Shown: positions 1 through 9,760 of the stretch, piece after piece
Layout of the letters: every line of letters starts with the position of its first letter
How positions within the stretch are numbered: the first letter of the stretch is position 1
DNA from: Streptomyces chromofuscus
Lineage (GTDB): Bacteria > Actinomycetota > Actinomycetes > Streptomycetales > Streptomycetaceae
Assembly (NCBI RefSeq): GCF_015160875.1
Contig: NZ_CP063374.1
Span: 3,410,001-3,474,000 of the forward strand
Reading direction: 5' to 3'
DNA length: 64,000 nt
Notes under the pieces: generated by a model
What the model was told of the DNA's origin: nothing
Seen by the model: the letters and a program-made list of their open reading frames with translations, nothing else
Database searches by the model: none
Made by a program: the position numbers and the translations under genes

Positions 1-463
1 GCAGGGCGGGCGGCAGATGCGTCTCGTCGCGCAGGACGCCCCGGATGACGGTGAGCAGCCGGGACAGCGAACAGTCCTTGGCGACCCAGCCGCTCGCCCC
101 GGCCTGGAGGGCCAGCGCGGCACGCCGGGAATCGTCCTTCTCAGCGAGGACGACGACCCGTACGCCGGGCTGCGCGGTACGGACCCCGGCGACGAGGGAG
201 ATGCCGTCCACGACCCCGTCCACACCGCCCTCCCGTACCGGCACGGCGGGCCGTATCCCGGGGACGTTGCCCCCCAGGTCGGCGTCGACGAGCAGCACGT
301 CGAAGCGGCGGCCCTCGGCGGCCGCGCGCTCCAGGCTGCGCAGCGCGGCGGGACCGCTGCCGGCCGCGGAGACGTCGACGTCGGGCTCGGCGGCGAGCGC
401 CGCGGCGAGGGACTCGGCGAAGATGCGGTGGTCGTCGACGACCAGGACTCGGACACGAACCAC
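1..463 (-). CDS. LuxR-type response regulator, receiver domain (C-terminus beyond the window)
   Basis: The minus-strand reading frame is open from a GTG at 463 to the left edge. The visible part is a CheY-like receiver domain: a V-V-D-D-H acidic pocket near the N-terminus, a phospho-acceptor Asp in the segment LLVDADLGG, and a Lys-containing segment GWVAKD near the visible end. VVDDHRIFAESL is typical of NarL/LuxR-family regulators, so a C-terminal HTH is expected outside the window. A purine-rich GGAAGGGGG lies upstream of the GTG. It is divergent from the GNAT gene. Target genes and a partner kinase cannot be seen. Confidence 0.75.
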   Translation of the reverse strand, partial: MVRVRVLVVDDHRIFAESLAAALAAEPDVDVSAAGSGPAALRSLERAAAEGRRFDVLLVDADLGGNVPGIRPAVPVREGGVDGVVDGISLVAGVRTAQPGVRVVVLAEKDDSRRAALALQAGASGWVAKDCSLSRLLTVIRGVLRDETHLPPAL

Positions 464-770
464 GAAACCCCCTTCCCCGAGCTCTCACAGAGCAGGGGAC
501 GTCCATGGACGGGAGCCGGTGACCGGTGCGGGTACGACGCCCGAAGCGTTCCCGGGTTGGGTTTCCGCCGTTCCCCAGGACGGGGCCGCCGCAGCCGCAC
601 GGCCGCCGCCGTGCAGGAACTGCTACCCCCACTTCGGGCGTCGTACCCGACTTGTCTCGCCCCCTGAACAGCACCGGCCCCCACCGGTGCTTTCATCAGA
701 GTACGGGCGGGGGGCAGGAGCGGAAGGCGATTTGCAGAACTGGCTGTCCAGCGCGTTTATGGTGAGCCGC
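464..770. promoter_or_regulatory. Divergent intergenic region between a response regulator and a GNAT gene
   Basis: About 300 bp separate the two divergent genes and must contain both promoters. An 8-bp perfect inverted repeat (AGCACCGG at 670-677 and CCGGTGCT at 684-691, loop 6) is followed on the plus strand by TTCATC. It could be a leader hairpin of the GNAT gene or a weak terminator. No convincing small gene was found. Confidence 0.35.
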
Positions 771-1220
771 ATGTTTCGTATTGAGACAGAAGTCGACAGG
801 GCCCGGCGCGATCTTCTCCGTTCCCGGCTCCGCGACGCCAATACGGCAGCATCCCCCGTCCTGCGCGCCCTGCGCGAAACCCGGGCCGGCCGCGAAGCGC
901 CCCTGCACGTCTGGGCGTTGGACGCCGCGGGCGGCCTGGCCGGCGGCCTGGTCGGGCACACCTGGGCGACCTGGCTGCACGTGACGTACCTGTGGGTCGA
1001 CGAACGCCACCGCGGCAGCGGCCTGGGCTCCCGCCTGCTGGCCGAGGCGGAGCGGATCGCCCGCGACAAGCGGCGCTGCTCCGCCGCCCGCCTGGAGACC
1101 TGGGACTTCCAGGCGCCCGGCTTCTACCGCAAGCAGGGCTACGAGGTGGTGTGCGCGATCCCCGACTACCCGCCCGGCGTCACGGAGTTCACCCTGACGA
1201 AGCGCCTCGGCAACCCCTGA
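771..1220 (+). CDS. GNAT family N-acetyltransferase
   Basis: A 149-residue protein of GNAT size. The acetyl-CoA pyrophosphate-binding loop is visible as DERHRGSGLGSRLLAEAE (R/Q-x-x-G-x-G/A pattern), preceded by the beta-strand VTYLWVDE and followed by ARLETWDFQAPGFYRKQGYEVV, the usual motif-B segment. It should transfer an acetyl group from acetyl-CoA to an amine; the substrate cannot be predicted. Start chosen at the ATG of 771; an in-frame ATG at 759 is possible. It is divergent from the response regulator and convergent with galK. Confidence 0.8.
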   Translation: MFRIETEVDRARRDLLRSRLRDANTAASPVLRALRETRAGREAPLHVWALDAAGGLAGGLVGHTWATWLHVTYLWVDERHRGSGLGSRLLAEAERIARDKRRCSAARLETWDFQAPGFYRKQGYEVVCAIPDYPPGVTEFTLTKRLGNP

Positions 1221-1265
1221 CGGCACCCGCCGCCGGCGGACGGCCGCCGGCACACCCCGACGGCA

Positions 1266-1441
<176 letters not shown>

Positions 1442-1461
1442 CAATGCCCCAGCCTGCCGCC

Positions 1462-2634
<1,173 letters not shown>

Positions 2635-2662
2635 GCCCTGACCCCTGACCTTCCGTACGTCT

Positions 2663-3625
2663 CTACTTGCCGCGCCGCTGCGCGAACTCCCAGGCGTCCG
2701 CGACGATCCCGGCGAGGTCCGCGCGCGACGGGTTCCAGCCGAGCCGCTCGCGGGCCGTGCGCGCCGACGCCACCAGCACCGCCGGGTCGCCGCCCCGGCG
2801 CGGGGCCACCACCTCGGGAATCGGGTGGCCGGTCACCTGCCGGACCGTCTCGACGACCTCGCGGACGGAGAAGCCGTTGCCGTTGCCGAGGTTGCAGATC
2901 AGGTGCTCGCCGGGGACGGCGGCCTCGAGCGCCAGCAGGTGCGCCTCCGCGAGGTCCGCGACATGGATGTAGTCACGGATGCAGGTGCCGTCCGGCGTCG
3001 GGTAGTCGTCGCCGTAGACGGAGATCGCGTCGCGCCGGCCCTGGGCCACCTGCAGGACCAGCGGGATGAGGTGCGACTCGGGGTCGTGCCGCTCGCCGAA
3101 CTCGCCGTAGGCGCCCGCCACGTTGAAGTAGCGCAGCGACACCGCGCCCAGCCCGTGGGCCGTCGCCTCACCGGTGATCATGTGGTCGACGGCGAGCTTG
3201 GACGCGCCGTAGGGGTTGGTCGGCGCGGTCGGCGCGGACTCGAGGATCGGTACCTGCTCGGGCTCGCCGTAGGTGGCCGCGGTGGAGGAGAAGACCAGCT
3301 TGCGCACCCCGGCCGCCCGCATGGCGGCGAGCAGGGCCATGGTTCCGCCGACGTTGTTGTCCCAGTACTTCTCCGGCCGTACGACGGACTCTCCGACCTG
3401 GGAGGAGGCGGCGAAGTGGAGCACCGCGTCGAACGAGGAGTCCAGCCACTTGGCGGCGTCGCGGATGTCGCCCTCGACGAAGGAAGCACCGGAGGGCACG
3501 CCCTCGCGGAAGCCGGTGGACAGGTTGTCGAGGACGACGACCTCGTGGCCTGCCTCCAGCAGGTGCTGGGCGACCACGCTACCCACGTATCCCGCACCAC
3601 CGGTGACCAGGTACTTCCCGCTCAT
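2663..3625 (-). CDS. galE: UDP-glucose 4-epimerase
   Basis: A 320-residue extended SDR. It interconverts UDP-galactose and UDP-glucose with bound NAD. The Rossmann motif TGGAGYVGS is at residues 8-16 and the catalytic YxxxK appears as [24 protein letters not shown] and [15 protein letters not shown] are classic GalE segments. The ATG overlaps the galT stop codon (ATGA), indicating translational coupling. It is the middle gene of the gal operon. Confidence 0.97.
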   Translation of the reverse strand: MSGKYLVTGGAGYVGSVVAQHLLEAGHEVVVLDNLSTGFREGVPSGASFVEGDIRDAAKWLDSSFDAVLHFAASSQVGESVVRPEKYWDNNVGGTMALLAAMRAAGVRKLVFSSTAATYGEPEQVPILESAPTAPTNPYGASKLAVDHMITGEATAHGLGAVSLRYFNVAGAYGEFGERHDPESHLIPLVLQVAQGRRDAISVYGDDYPTPDGTCIRDYIHVADLAEAHLLALEAAVPGEHLICNLGNGNGFSVREVVETVRQVTGHPIPEVVAPRRGGDPAVLVASARTARERLGWNPSRADLAGIVADAWEFAQRRGK

Positions 3626-4683
3626 GAACTAGCTACCTCTCGCAGTCGCTCGGCCGCGTGCTCCGGCGGCACGTCGTTGATGAAGACGCTCATGCCGGAC
3701 TCGGAACCCGCGAGAAACTTCAGCTTGCCGGAAGTTCGGCGAATGGTGAAAAGCTCCAGGTGGAGTGCGAAGTCGTCACGGCTGACGCCCTCGAACTCGT
3801 CCAGCCGGCCGAACGGCGCCTGGTGCCAGGCGGCGATGTACGGCGTCGGAGGCTCACCCTCGCCGAAGATCCGGTCGAAGCGCCTCAAGAGTTCCAGATA
3901 CACCTGGGGGAACTCCGAGCGCGCCCCCTCGTCGAGCGCGAGCAGGTCGGGCACCCGGCGACGCGGGTACAGGTGGACCTCGTACGGCCAGTGCGCGGCG
4001 TACGGCACGAAGGCCACCCAGTGTTCACCCTCAAGGACGACCCGCTCGTCGGCGAGTTCGCGCTCCACGACGGCGTCGAAGAGGTTCTCGCCGCCCGTGG
4101 CCTCCGTGTGGGCCGCGAGGGACCGGAGCATCAGTGCGGTGCGGGGGGTGGTGAAGGGGTAGGCGTAGATCTGCCCGTGCGGGTGACCCAGGGTCACACC
4201 GATCTCGGCACCCCGGTTCTCGAAACAGAAGACCTGCTCGACGGAGGGCAGATGGGACAGCTCCGACGTACGGTCGGTCCACGCCTCCAGGACCAGCCGC
4301 GCCTGCTCCTCGCTCAGGTCCGCGAAGGAGGCGTTGTGGTCGGAGGTGAAGCAGACGACCTCGCAGCGGCCGGAGTCACCGGCCAGCGAGGGGAAACGGT
4401 TCTCGAAGACCACCACGTCGTACGACGAGTCCGGGATCTCGCTCAGGCGTTCGCCCTCCGACGGGCACAGCGGGCACTCGTCGGCCGGCGGGTGGTAGGT
4501 CCGGCCCTGGCGGTGCGAGGCGATGGCGACCGAGTCGCCCAGCAGCACGTCGTCGCGGATCTCGGAGGTCGTCACGGTCCGCTCCAGCGGACGGCGGTCG
4601 ACCGCGTCCCGCACGGAGTCGTCCTGCAGGTCGTAGTAGATCAGCTCACGACCGTCCGCCAGACGGGTCGAGGTCTTCTTCAC
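3622..4683 (-). CDS. galT: Galactose-1-phosphate uridylyltransferase
   Basis: A 353-residue GalT that exchanges UMP between UDP-glucose and galactose-1-phosphate. The nucleophilic histidine motif is visible as [11 protein letters not shown], and zinc-site-like cysteines occur in ECPLCPSEG. The start is placed at the GTG of 4683 because GGGGAG lies six bases upstream; the longer frame starting at a TTG (4719) runs into the promoter repeats and has no ribosome site. First gene of the galTEK operon, divergent from the symporter gene. Confidence 0.95.
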   Translation of the reverse strand: MKKTSTRLADGRELIYYDLQDDSVRDAVDRRPLERTVTTSEIRDDVLLGDSVAIASHRQGRTYHPPADECPLCPSEGERLSEIPDSSYDVVVFENRFPSLAGDSGRCEVVCFTSDHNASFADLSEEQARLVLEAWTDRTSELSHLPSVEQVFCFENRGAEIGVTLGHPHGQIYAYPFTTPRTALMLRSLAAHTEATGGENLFDAVVERELADERVVLEGEHWVAFVPYAAHWPYEVHLYPRRRVPDLLALDEGARSEFPQVYLELLRRFDRIFGEGEPPTPYIAAWHQAPFGRLDEFEGVSRDDFALHLELFTIRRTSGKLKFLAGSESGMSVFINDVPPEHAAERLREVASS

Positions 4684-4861
4684 CGCGGACTCCCCATTCG
4701 GGCCAGCCAAATCATTCAACAGAACTCAACACACCAAAACACAACTCACCACGACAGTCAACATCGCAATCAATCACAGCTCGACATCAGACGTGTTCAA
4801 TGAACGAACGCGCAGGCAGAGGTTCCGCTCCGGATCAGTTCACGCAATGAAGCGAGTGCGT
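4684..4861. promoter_or_regulatory. Divergent gal operon/symporter promoter region with TGTTGA repeats
   Basis: This relatively AT-rich gap drives galT leftwards and the symporter rightwards. On the galT-sense strand the hexamer TGTTGA occurs three times (4716-4721, 4726-4731, 4758-4763), spaced 10 and 32 bp apart, close to whole helical turns. A short palindrome GTTCA-A-TGAAC sits at 4795-4805. Streptomyces gal promoters are known to carry operator repeats; which protein binds here is not deducible from the sequence. Confidence 0.5.
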
Positions 4862-6541
4862 ATGCAAACCCCCACATATCTGTCCGCCGAGCTACGGCTC
4901 CCCACCAACTGGCTCGACTACACGATCCTCGGCATCTACTTCGTCGTCGTCCTCGGCATCGGCTTCGCCGCCCGCCGGTCGGTCAGGACCAGCCTCGACT
5001 TCTTCCTCTCCGGCCGCTCCCTGCCCGCCTGGGTCACGGGCCTCGCGTTCATCGCCGCCAACCTGGGCGCCACCGAGATCCTCGGCATGGCCGCCAACAG
5101 TGCGCAGTACGGCGTCTACACGACCCACTGGTACTGGATCGGCGCCATCCCGGCCATGGTCTTCCTCGGCCTGGTGATGATGCCCTTCTACTACGGCTCC
5201 AAGGTCCGCTCGGTGCCGGAGTTCCTGCTCCTGCGCTTCGACAGGGCGGCGCACCTGCTGAGCTCGATCCTGTTCGCCTTCGCCGCCATCCTGATCGCCG
5301 GTGTGAACCTCTACGCGCTGGCGATCGTCGTGGAGGCGCTGCTGGGCTGGCCGCAGTGGGTGGCGATCGTCGTGGCCGGCTTCTTCGTCCTCGCCTACAT
5401 CACCCTCGGCGGCCTCTCCTCGGCGATCTACAACGAGGTCCTGCAGTTCTTCGTGATCCTCGCCGCCCTCATCCCGATCACCGTGCTGGGCCTGAAGAAG
5501 GTCGGCGGCTGGGACGGACTGACCGACACCCTCACCGCCGACCGCGGCGACGACTTCGTGACGGCCTGGGGCGGCACCGGCATCGGCGATCCGAACCCGC
5601 TGGGCGCGAACTGGCTCACGATCGTCCTCGGCCTGGGTTTCGTGCTGTCCTTCGGCTACTGGACGACGAACTTCGCCGAGGTCCAGCGCGCGCTGTCCGC
5701 CAAGAACCTCTCCGCCGCCCAGCGCACCCCGCTGATCGCGGCCTACCCGAAGATCTTCATCGTCTTCCTGGTGATGATCCCGGGCCTGGTCGCCGCCGCG
5801 CTGATCCCCCGGTTCGGCACACCGGAGTCGGGCTACCAGTACAACGACGCCATCCCCTACCTGATGCAGGACCTGCTCCCCAACGGCGTCCTCGGCATCG
5901 CGGTGACCGGTCTGCTGGCGGCCTTCATGGCCGGCATGGCGGCCAACGTGTCGTCCTTCAACACCGTGTTCACGAACGACATCTGGGCGCGGTACGTGGT
6001 CCGGGACCGGGACGACAGCTACTACGTGGGCTTCGGCCGCATCATCACGGCGATCGGCGTCCTGGCCTCGATCGGCACGGCGTTCCTGGCGGCGTCCTTC
6101 TCGAACATCATGGCGTACCTGCAGACGCTGTTCTCCTTCTTCAACGTCCCGATGTTCGTGGTCTTCATCATCGGCATGTTCTGGAAGCGGGCGTCGATGA
6201 AGTCGGGCTTCTGGGGCCTGCTCGCGGGCACCACGGCCGCGATGGTGAACTACTTCGTCATCTACAAGCAGGGCGTCATCGACATCCCCTCCGACCAGGG
6301 CGCCAACTTCGTCTCCGCGATCGCCGGCTTCGTGGCCGGCGCGGTGGTCATGGTGGCCGTCTCCCTCTTCACCGCCCCCAAGCCCGAGGCGGAACTCCAG
6401 GGCCTCGTCTACGGCACCCGCTCGCCCGGCATGGCGGAGCCGCCCGCGGAGGGCGACGACGCCTGGTATCGCAGGCCGGCGCTGCTCGGCTGGGGCGCCG
6501 TGGTCCTGGCCGCCCTGTGCTACATCCCGTTCTCGTTCTGA
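4862..6541 (+). CDS. Sodium:solute symporter (SSS family), probable sugar transporter
   Basis: A 559-residue polytopic membrane protein with about 13-14 hydrophobic segments. The N-terminal WLDYTILGIYFVVVLGIGF followed by LDFFLSGRSLPAW and FIAANLGATEILGMA is characteristic of SSS transporters. The C-terminus ends with a hydrophobic helix. It probably uses the Na+ gradient to import a sugar; its divergence from galTEK suggests galactose, which is an inference. Start at ATG 4862; an in-frame ATG at 4847 is an alternative, neither having a strong ribosome site. Confidence 0.88.
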   Translation: MQTPTYLSAELRLPTNWLDYTILGIYFVVVLGIGFAARRSVRTSLDFFLSGRSLPAWVTGLAFIAANLGATEILGMAANSAQYGVYTTHWYWIGAIPAMVFLGLVMMPFYYGSKVRSVPEFLLLRFDRAAHLLSSILFAFAAILIAGVNLYALAIVVEALLGWPQWVAIVVAGFFVLAYITLGGLSSAIYNEVLQFFVILAALIPITVLGLKKVGGWDGLTDTLTADRGDDFVTAWGGTGIGDPNPLGANWLTIVLGLGFVLSFGYWTTNFAEVQRALSAKNLSAAQRTPLIAAYPKIFIVFLVMIPGLVAAALIPRFGTPESGYQYNDAIPYLMQDLLPNGVLGIAVTGLLAAFMAGMAANVSSFNTVFTNDIWARYVVRDRDDSYYVGFGRIITAIGVLASIGTAFLAASFSNIMAYLQTLFSFFNVPMFVVFIIGMFWKRASMKSGFWGLLAGTTAAMVNYFVIYKQGVIDIPSDQGANFVSAIAGFVAGAVVMVAVSLFTAPKPEAELQGLVYGTRSPGMAEPPAEGDDAWYRRPALLGWGAVVLAALCYIPFSF

Positions 6542-6562
6542 CCGCGGGAGGATGGAGAGACC

Positions 6563-6910
6563 ATGTCAGAGCACCCCGAGCACCCCGAGCGCTCCCAGCA
6601 CCACGACTACTCCGAGCGTGACGTCCTGCGGGAGGTCACCGAGCTGGAGAACAAGTCCGCGACGGCCGCCCGCCTGTTCGACATCCGGCGCATCATCGGT
6701 GGCCTGTTCGTCGTCTACGGCGTCATCGTCACGATCGTGGGCCTCACGGACGACCAGGCGGCGATCGACAAGGCCGAGGGCGTCAACATCAACCTCTGGA
6801 CCGGCCTGGGCATGCTCCTGCTGGGCCTGTTCTTCCTGGCCTGGCTGAAACTGCGCCCGACGGCTCCGCCGCCCCCGCCGATCACCGTCGAGGACGACCT
6901 CCGGGAGTAG
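6563..6910 (+). CDS. Small two-helix membrane protein of unknown function
   Basis: A 115-residue protein with a charged, His/Glu-rich N-terminus, then two hydrophobic helices (IGGLFVVYGVIVTIVGL at about residues 45-61 and WTGLGMLLLGLFFLAWL at about 79-95) and a Pro-rich tail. The start is 21 bp after the symporter stop with GGAGAG upstream, so both are probably one transcript. This may be an accessory subunit of the transporter; no catalytic motif is visible. Confidence 0.75.
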   Translation: MSEHPEHPERSQHHDYSERDVLREVTELENKSATAARLFDIRRIIGGLFVVYGVIVTIVGLTDDQAAIDKAEGVNINLWTGLGMLLLGLFFLAWLKLRPTAPPPPPITVEDDLRE

Positions 6911-6980
6911 CGCCGGCCCCCTGTCCACCGCCCCGCCCGCACGGGAGGCGGCGTGGCGGTGGTCAGGGGTCGCCGGACGT

Positions 6981-7670
6981 TCAGCCCTCGCCGCCGTGAC
7001 GGGGCAACGGCCCCGCGCGCTCCAGCAGCCCCGTCCGCGCGGCCAGGGCCGCCGCCTCCAGCCGCGAGCCCACCCCCAGCTTCATCAGCACCCGCTGCAC
7101 ATGCGTCCGCGCGGTGGACGGGGCGATGCCCATGCCCGCCGCGATGAGCCGCGTGTCCTCGCCCTCCGCCACCCGCACCAGCACCTCCACCTCCCTCGGC
7201 GTCAGCATCTGCAGCAGCCGCTGGCCCTCGTCGTCGGGCTGGGCCGCGGGATTCAGCAGCTCGCTGAACGCCCCCTGCAGCAGCTGCGGCGCCACCGCCG
7301 CCTCCCCCGACCGCGCCTTCATGATCGCCCGCTCCACGCCCTCGATCCGCTCGTCGTGGCGCACATAGCCGGACGCCCCCGCCGCGAACGCCGCCGCGAT
7401 GCCCCGGGGACTGGGCACCGGGCCCAGCACCAGCACCGCCACCTGCCCCCGCTCCCGCTTGATCCGCGTCACCGGATCGAACGCGCCCGCCTCGGCCGGT
7501 GTGGCCGTCCCCCACAGACACACCTCCGGCGCCCGCGCGATCACCAGCTCCGCCGCCCCCGCGGCCGGCGCCGCCGCGGCCAGCACCCGGTGCCCCCGCA
7601 GTTTCAGCGCGGAGGCCAACGCCTCGGCGAGCAATCGGTGGTCGTCGACCACCATGAGCCGCACTCCCAT
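6981..7670 (-). CDS. Orphan LuxR-type regulator with degenerate receiver domain
   Basis: A 229-residue NarL-like protein. The receiver begins MVVDDHRLLAEALASAL, but where LxD would be expected the sequence is EVCLWGTATP, so the phospho-acceptor Asp is missing. The C-terminal HTH is intact (LTPREVEVLVRVAEGEDTRLIA, then APSTARTHVQRVLMKLGV). It therefore probably responds to something other than phosphorylation. No kinase gene is adjacent. Start at ATG 7670, which begins the receiver cleanly. Confidence in the LuxR call is high; its role is unknown. Confidence 0.88.
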   Translation of the reverse strand: MGVRLMVVDDHRLLAEALASALKLRGHRVLAAAAPAAGAAELVIARAPEVCLWGTATPAEAGAFDPVTRIKRERGQVAVLVLGPVPSPRGIAAAFAAGASGYVRHDERIEGVERAIMKARSGEAAVAPQLLQGAFSELLNPAAQPDDEGQRLLQMLTPREVEVLVRVAEGEDTRLIAAGMGIAPSTARTHVQRVLMKLGVGSRLEAAALAARTGLLERAGPLPRHGGEG

Positions 7671-7919
7671 CGAGCAACCCCCCAGTCCCCCCAATGGACG
7701 CCCACTATGGATGCCCAAAGGTCCCCACCGACAGACCCGGAACACACACAGAACCAACCAAGTACCGCCCCCCGGACGACAGCCCCCCGGCATCGACGTC
7801 CGTCATGCCCCCGGAAGCTACACGCTTGTTCGACGTTGCGCTGCCCCTACTCGTGAGAAGTGCCCCAGATCGCCGAATTCCGCTCATTCCAGGGTGTTGC
7901 GCGGTAAGGGCACGCCTAC
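7671..7919. other. Intergenic region upstream of the degenerate LuxR regulator
   Basis: About 250 bp lie between the regulator start and the terminator of the propeller gene. It must contain the regulator promoter (minus strand). No conserved -10/-35 pair or small gene was convincing. Confidence 0.3.
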
Positions 7920-7957
7920 GGCGCGGCCCCGCCCCCGAACGGGGACGGGGCCGCGCC
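7920..7957 (-). terminator. GC-rich terminator hairpin of the first propeller gene
   Basis: A 12-bp perfect stem (GGCGCGGCCCCG at 7920-7931, CGGGGCCGCGCC at 7946-7957) encloses a 14-nt loop that can pair internally through CCCC/GGGG. It lies 17 bp beyond the propeller-gene stop on the minus strand. There is no U-tract, which is common in Streptomyces terminators. Confidence 0.7.
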
Positions 7958-7974
7958 CGAACGTCGAGGGAGCC

Positions 7975-9711
7975 TCAGCCATTCACCCCGAACGCGATGG
8001 CGAGGTAGGCGTCCCCGCCCGCGTCCGAACCGCTGGCGTACACCTCGGACATGTACAACCGCCCCTGCGAGTAGAGGACTTCGCCGTACCCCGGCGCCAT
8101 CCCCGACTCCACGTCGCGCACCGACTCGGTCCCGGGGTTCTCCATCAGCTTCACCTGCTCGAAGGAGCCGCCGTCGATGCTGACGATCTGCCCGCCCTTG
8201 TCGTAGGGCCCGCTCTTGTACGCGATCACGTTGCCGCCGTCCATCCGCAGCGGCGTCATCGTGTACCCGTCCCCGGCGTCCGCCCGCTGCCCGGTCTGCT
8301 TGCCGCTCGCCAGGTCGAACACGACGACCGAGTTGGTCCGGCCGAAGTCGCCGGAGGTGTCGCGCTCCTCGGTCGGCACGTACAGCCGGTCGCCGCCGAC
8401 CGCCAGCCCGGTGCAGTCCTCGATCCGCGAGATGCCGTCGCACTCGGCGGCGTAGGAGTCGCCCGGCGCCGAGATCCGCGCCCGCAGCTTGCCGGTCTTG
8501 CTGTCGACGGAGAAGAAGTCCGAGATACCGCTGCCGTCCCCGGCCGAGTCGCCCACGTCGGCCGCCACCACCAGCGGATCGGTCGACACGACACTGGCGT
8601 ACTCGATGCCCTTGGCCATCTTGTACTCCGAGATCACCTTCCCGGACTTCGGGTCGATGGTCTGGATGTGCAGCTCCCGTGCCTCGTACTGCCCGCACTT
8701 GCGCACCGCGACCAGCTTCGCGCCACCGCCGTACCCGGCGTCGTAGCAGGTGTCCGCGGGCTTCGGCGTCCACAGGGCCTTGCCGCTGGCGATGTCGAAC
8801 GCGGCGCCGCCGCTCGTGCTGCCCACGGCGACCGTGCTCGCGCTGACGGTGACGTTGTCGAAGTTGATCGGCTGGTCACCGGAGGTGGCGGTCTCGGTCC
8901 ACAGCTTCTTGCCCGCGTTCAGGTCGATCGCCGCGACCTGGCTGCATCCCTCGGAGGAGTTCTTGGCGGGCATCTTGGGCTGGAACACGACGGCCGTCAT
9001 GCCGTCGGCGGTCGTGTGCCGGGTGGTCTCGCACACCGGGCCGGGCAGCGGAATCGTCCACAGCTCGGTGCCCTTGTCCCGGTCGTAGCCGACGATCTCG
9101 GCGACACCGGTCTTGGCGTACACCTTGTCGGTGAGCCAGGAGCCGGAGACGACCACGGAGTCGTCCTTGGCGACCTCGGGCGCCGGGATCTGGAACAGCA
9201 CCTTGGAGTTCGGGTCGGCCGGCACCTTCTCGGTGCCCTTGGCGGAGTCGTCGGCACCGCCCTTGCCGTCGTCGCCCCCCGTGGAGTTGGCAGTGTCGTC
9301 CTTGCCGCCCTCGGCGGACGACTGCGAGTACCAGACGCCGCCACCGATGATCAGCGCGATCGCCACGACGGCGGCCACGACGATGGCCACCTGGGCGTTG
9401 AGCTGCCGCCGACCGCCGGCCGTCCGCCCCGGCTGTCCGGCCTGCGGGTGCAGCGGCACGGTGGCGGCCTGCGGGTAGCCGTAGCCGGGCTGGGCGTACG
9501 GATTCGGCTGCGGCGCGCCGGGGTGGCCGTACCCGGGCTGCGGCTGGGCCTGGGGCGGCTGCGGGTAGCCGTACCCGGGCTGCGGCTGGGTCGGCGGCGC
9601 GGCCGGCGGCTGCGGTGCGCCGAAGGCGGGCGGCTGCTGCGGCGGCTGGTCCTGGGGGGACCCGCCCCCCGGCGAGGGCTGGTGGGGCGGCGGAGACGGC
9701 GGCTGGGTCAT
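7975..9711 (-). CDS. Membrane-anchored PQQ-like beta-propeller protein
   Basis: A 578-residue protein in three parts. Residues 1-105 are a low-complexity Pro/Gln/Gly region with repeated QPGYGYPQ-type units. A single transmembrane helix (AIVVAAVVAIALIIGGGVWY) follows. The rest is an extracytoplasmic domain with repeated WT/LWT and DLASGK-like blades typical of PQQ/WD40-like propellers. The orientation suggests a type II membrane protein with a cytoplasmic Pro-rich tail. It is a tandem paralogue of the next gene upstream. No enzyme residues are evident; a sensing or scaffolding role is possible. Confidence 0.82.
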   Translation of the reverse strand: MTQPPSPPPHQPSPGGGSPQDQPPQQPPAFGAPQPPAAPPTQPQPGYGYPQPPQAQPQPGYGHPGAPQPNPYAQPGYGYPQAATVPLHPQAGQPGRTAGGRRQLNAQVAIVVAAVVAIALIIGGGVWYSQSSAEGGKDDTANSTGGDDGKGGADDSAKGTEKVPADPNSKVLFQIPAPEVAKDDSVVVSGSWLTDKVYAKTGVAEIVGYDRDKGTELWTIPLPGPVCETTRHTTADGMTAVVFQPKMPAKNSSEGCSQVAAIDLNAGKKLWTETATSGDQPINFDNVTVSASTVAVGSTSGGAAFDIASGKALWTPKPADTCYDAGYGGGAKLVAVRKCGQYEARELHIQTIDPKSGKVISEYKMAKGIEYASVVSTDPLVVAADVGDSAGDGSGISDFFSVDSKTGKLRARISAPGDSYAAECDGISRIEDCTGLAVGGDRLYVPTEERDTSGDFGRTNSVVVFDLASGKQTGQRADAGDGYTMTPLRMDGGNVIAYKSGPYDKGGQIVSIDGGSFEQVKLMENPGTESVRDVESGMAPGYGEVLYSQGRLYMSEVYASGSDAGGDAYLAIAFGVNG

Positions 9712-9760
9712 GACGTGGGCACCTCGGGGAGACGGGGGCGGAACGAGTCGGCGGGGGGCG

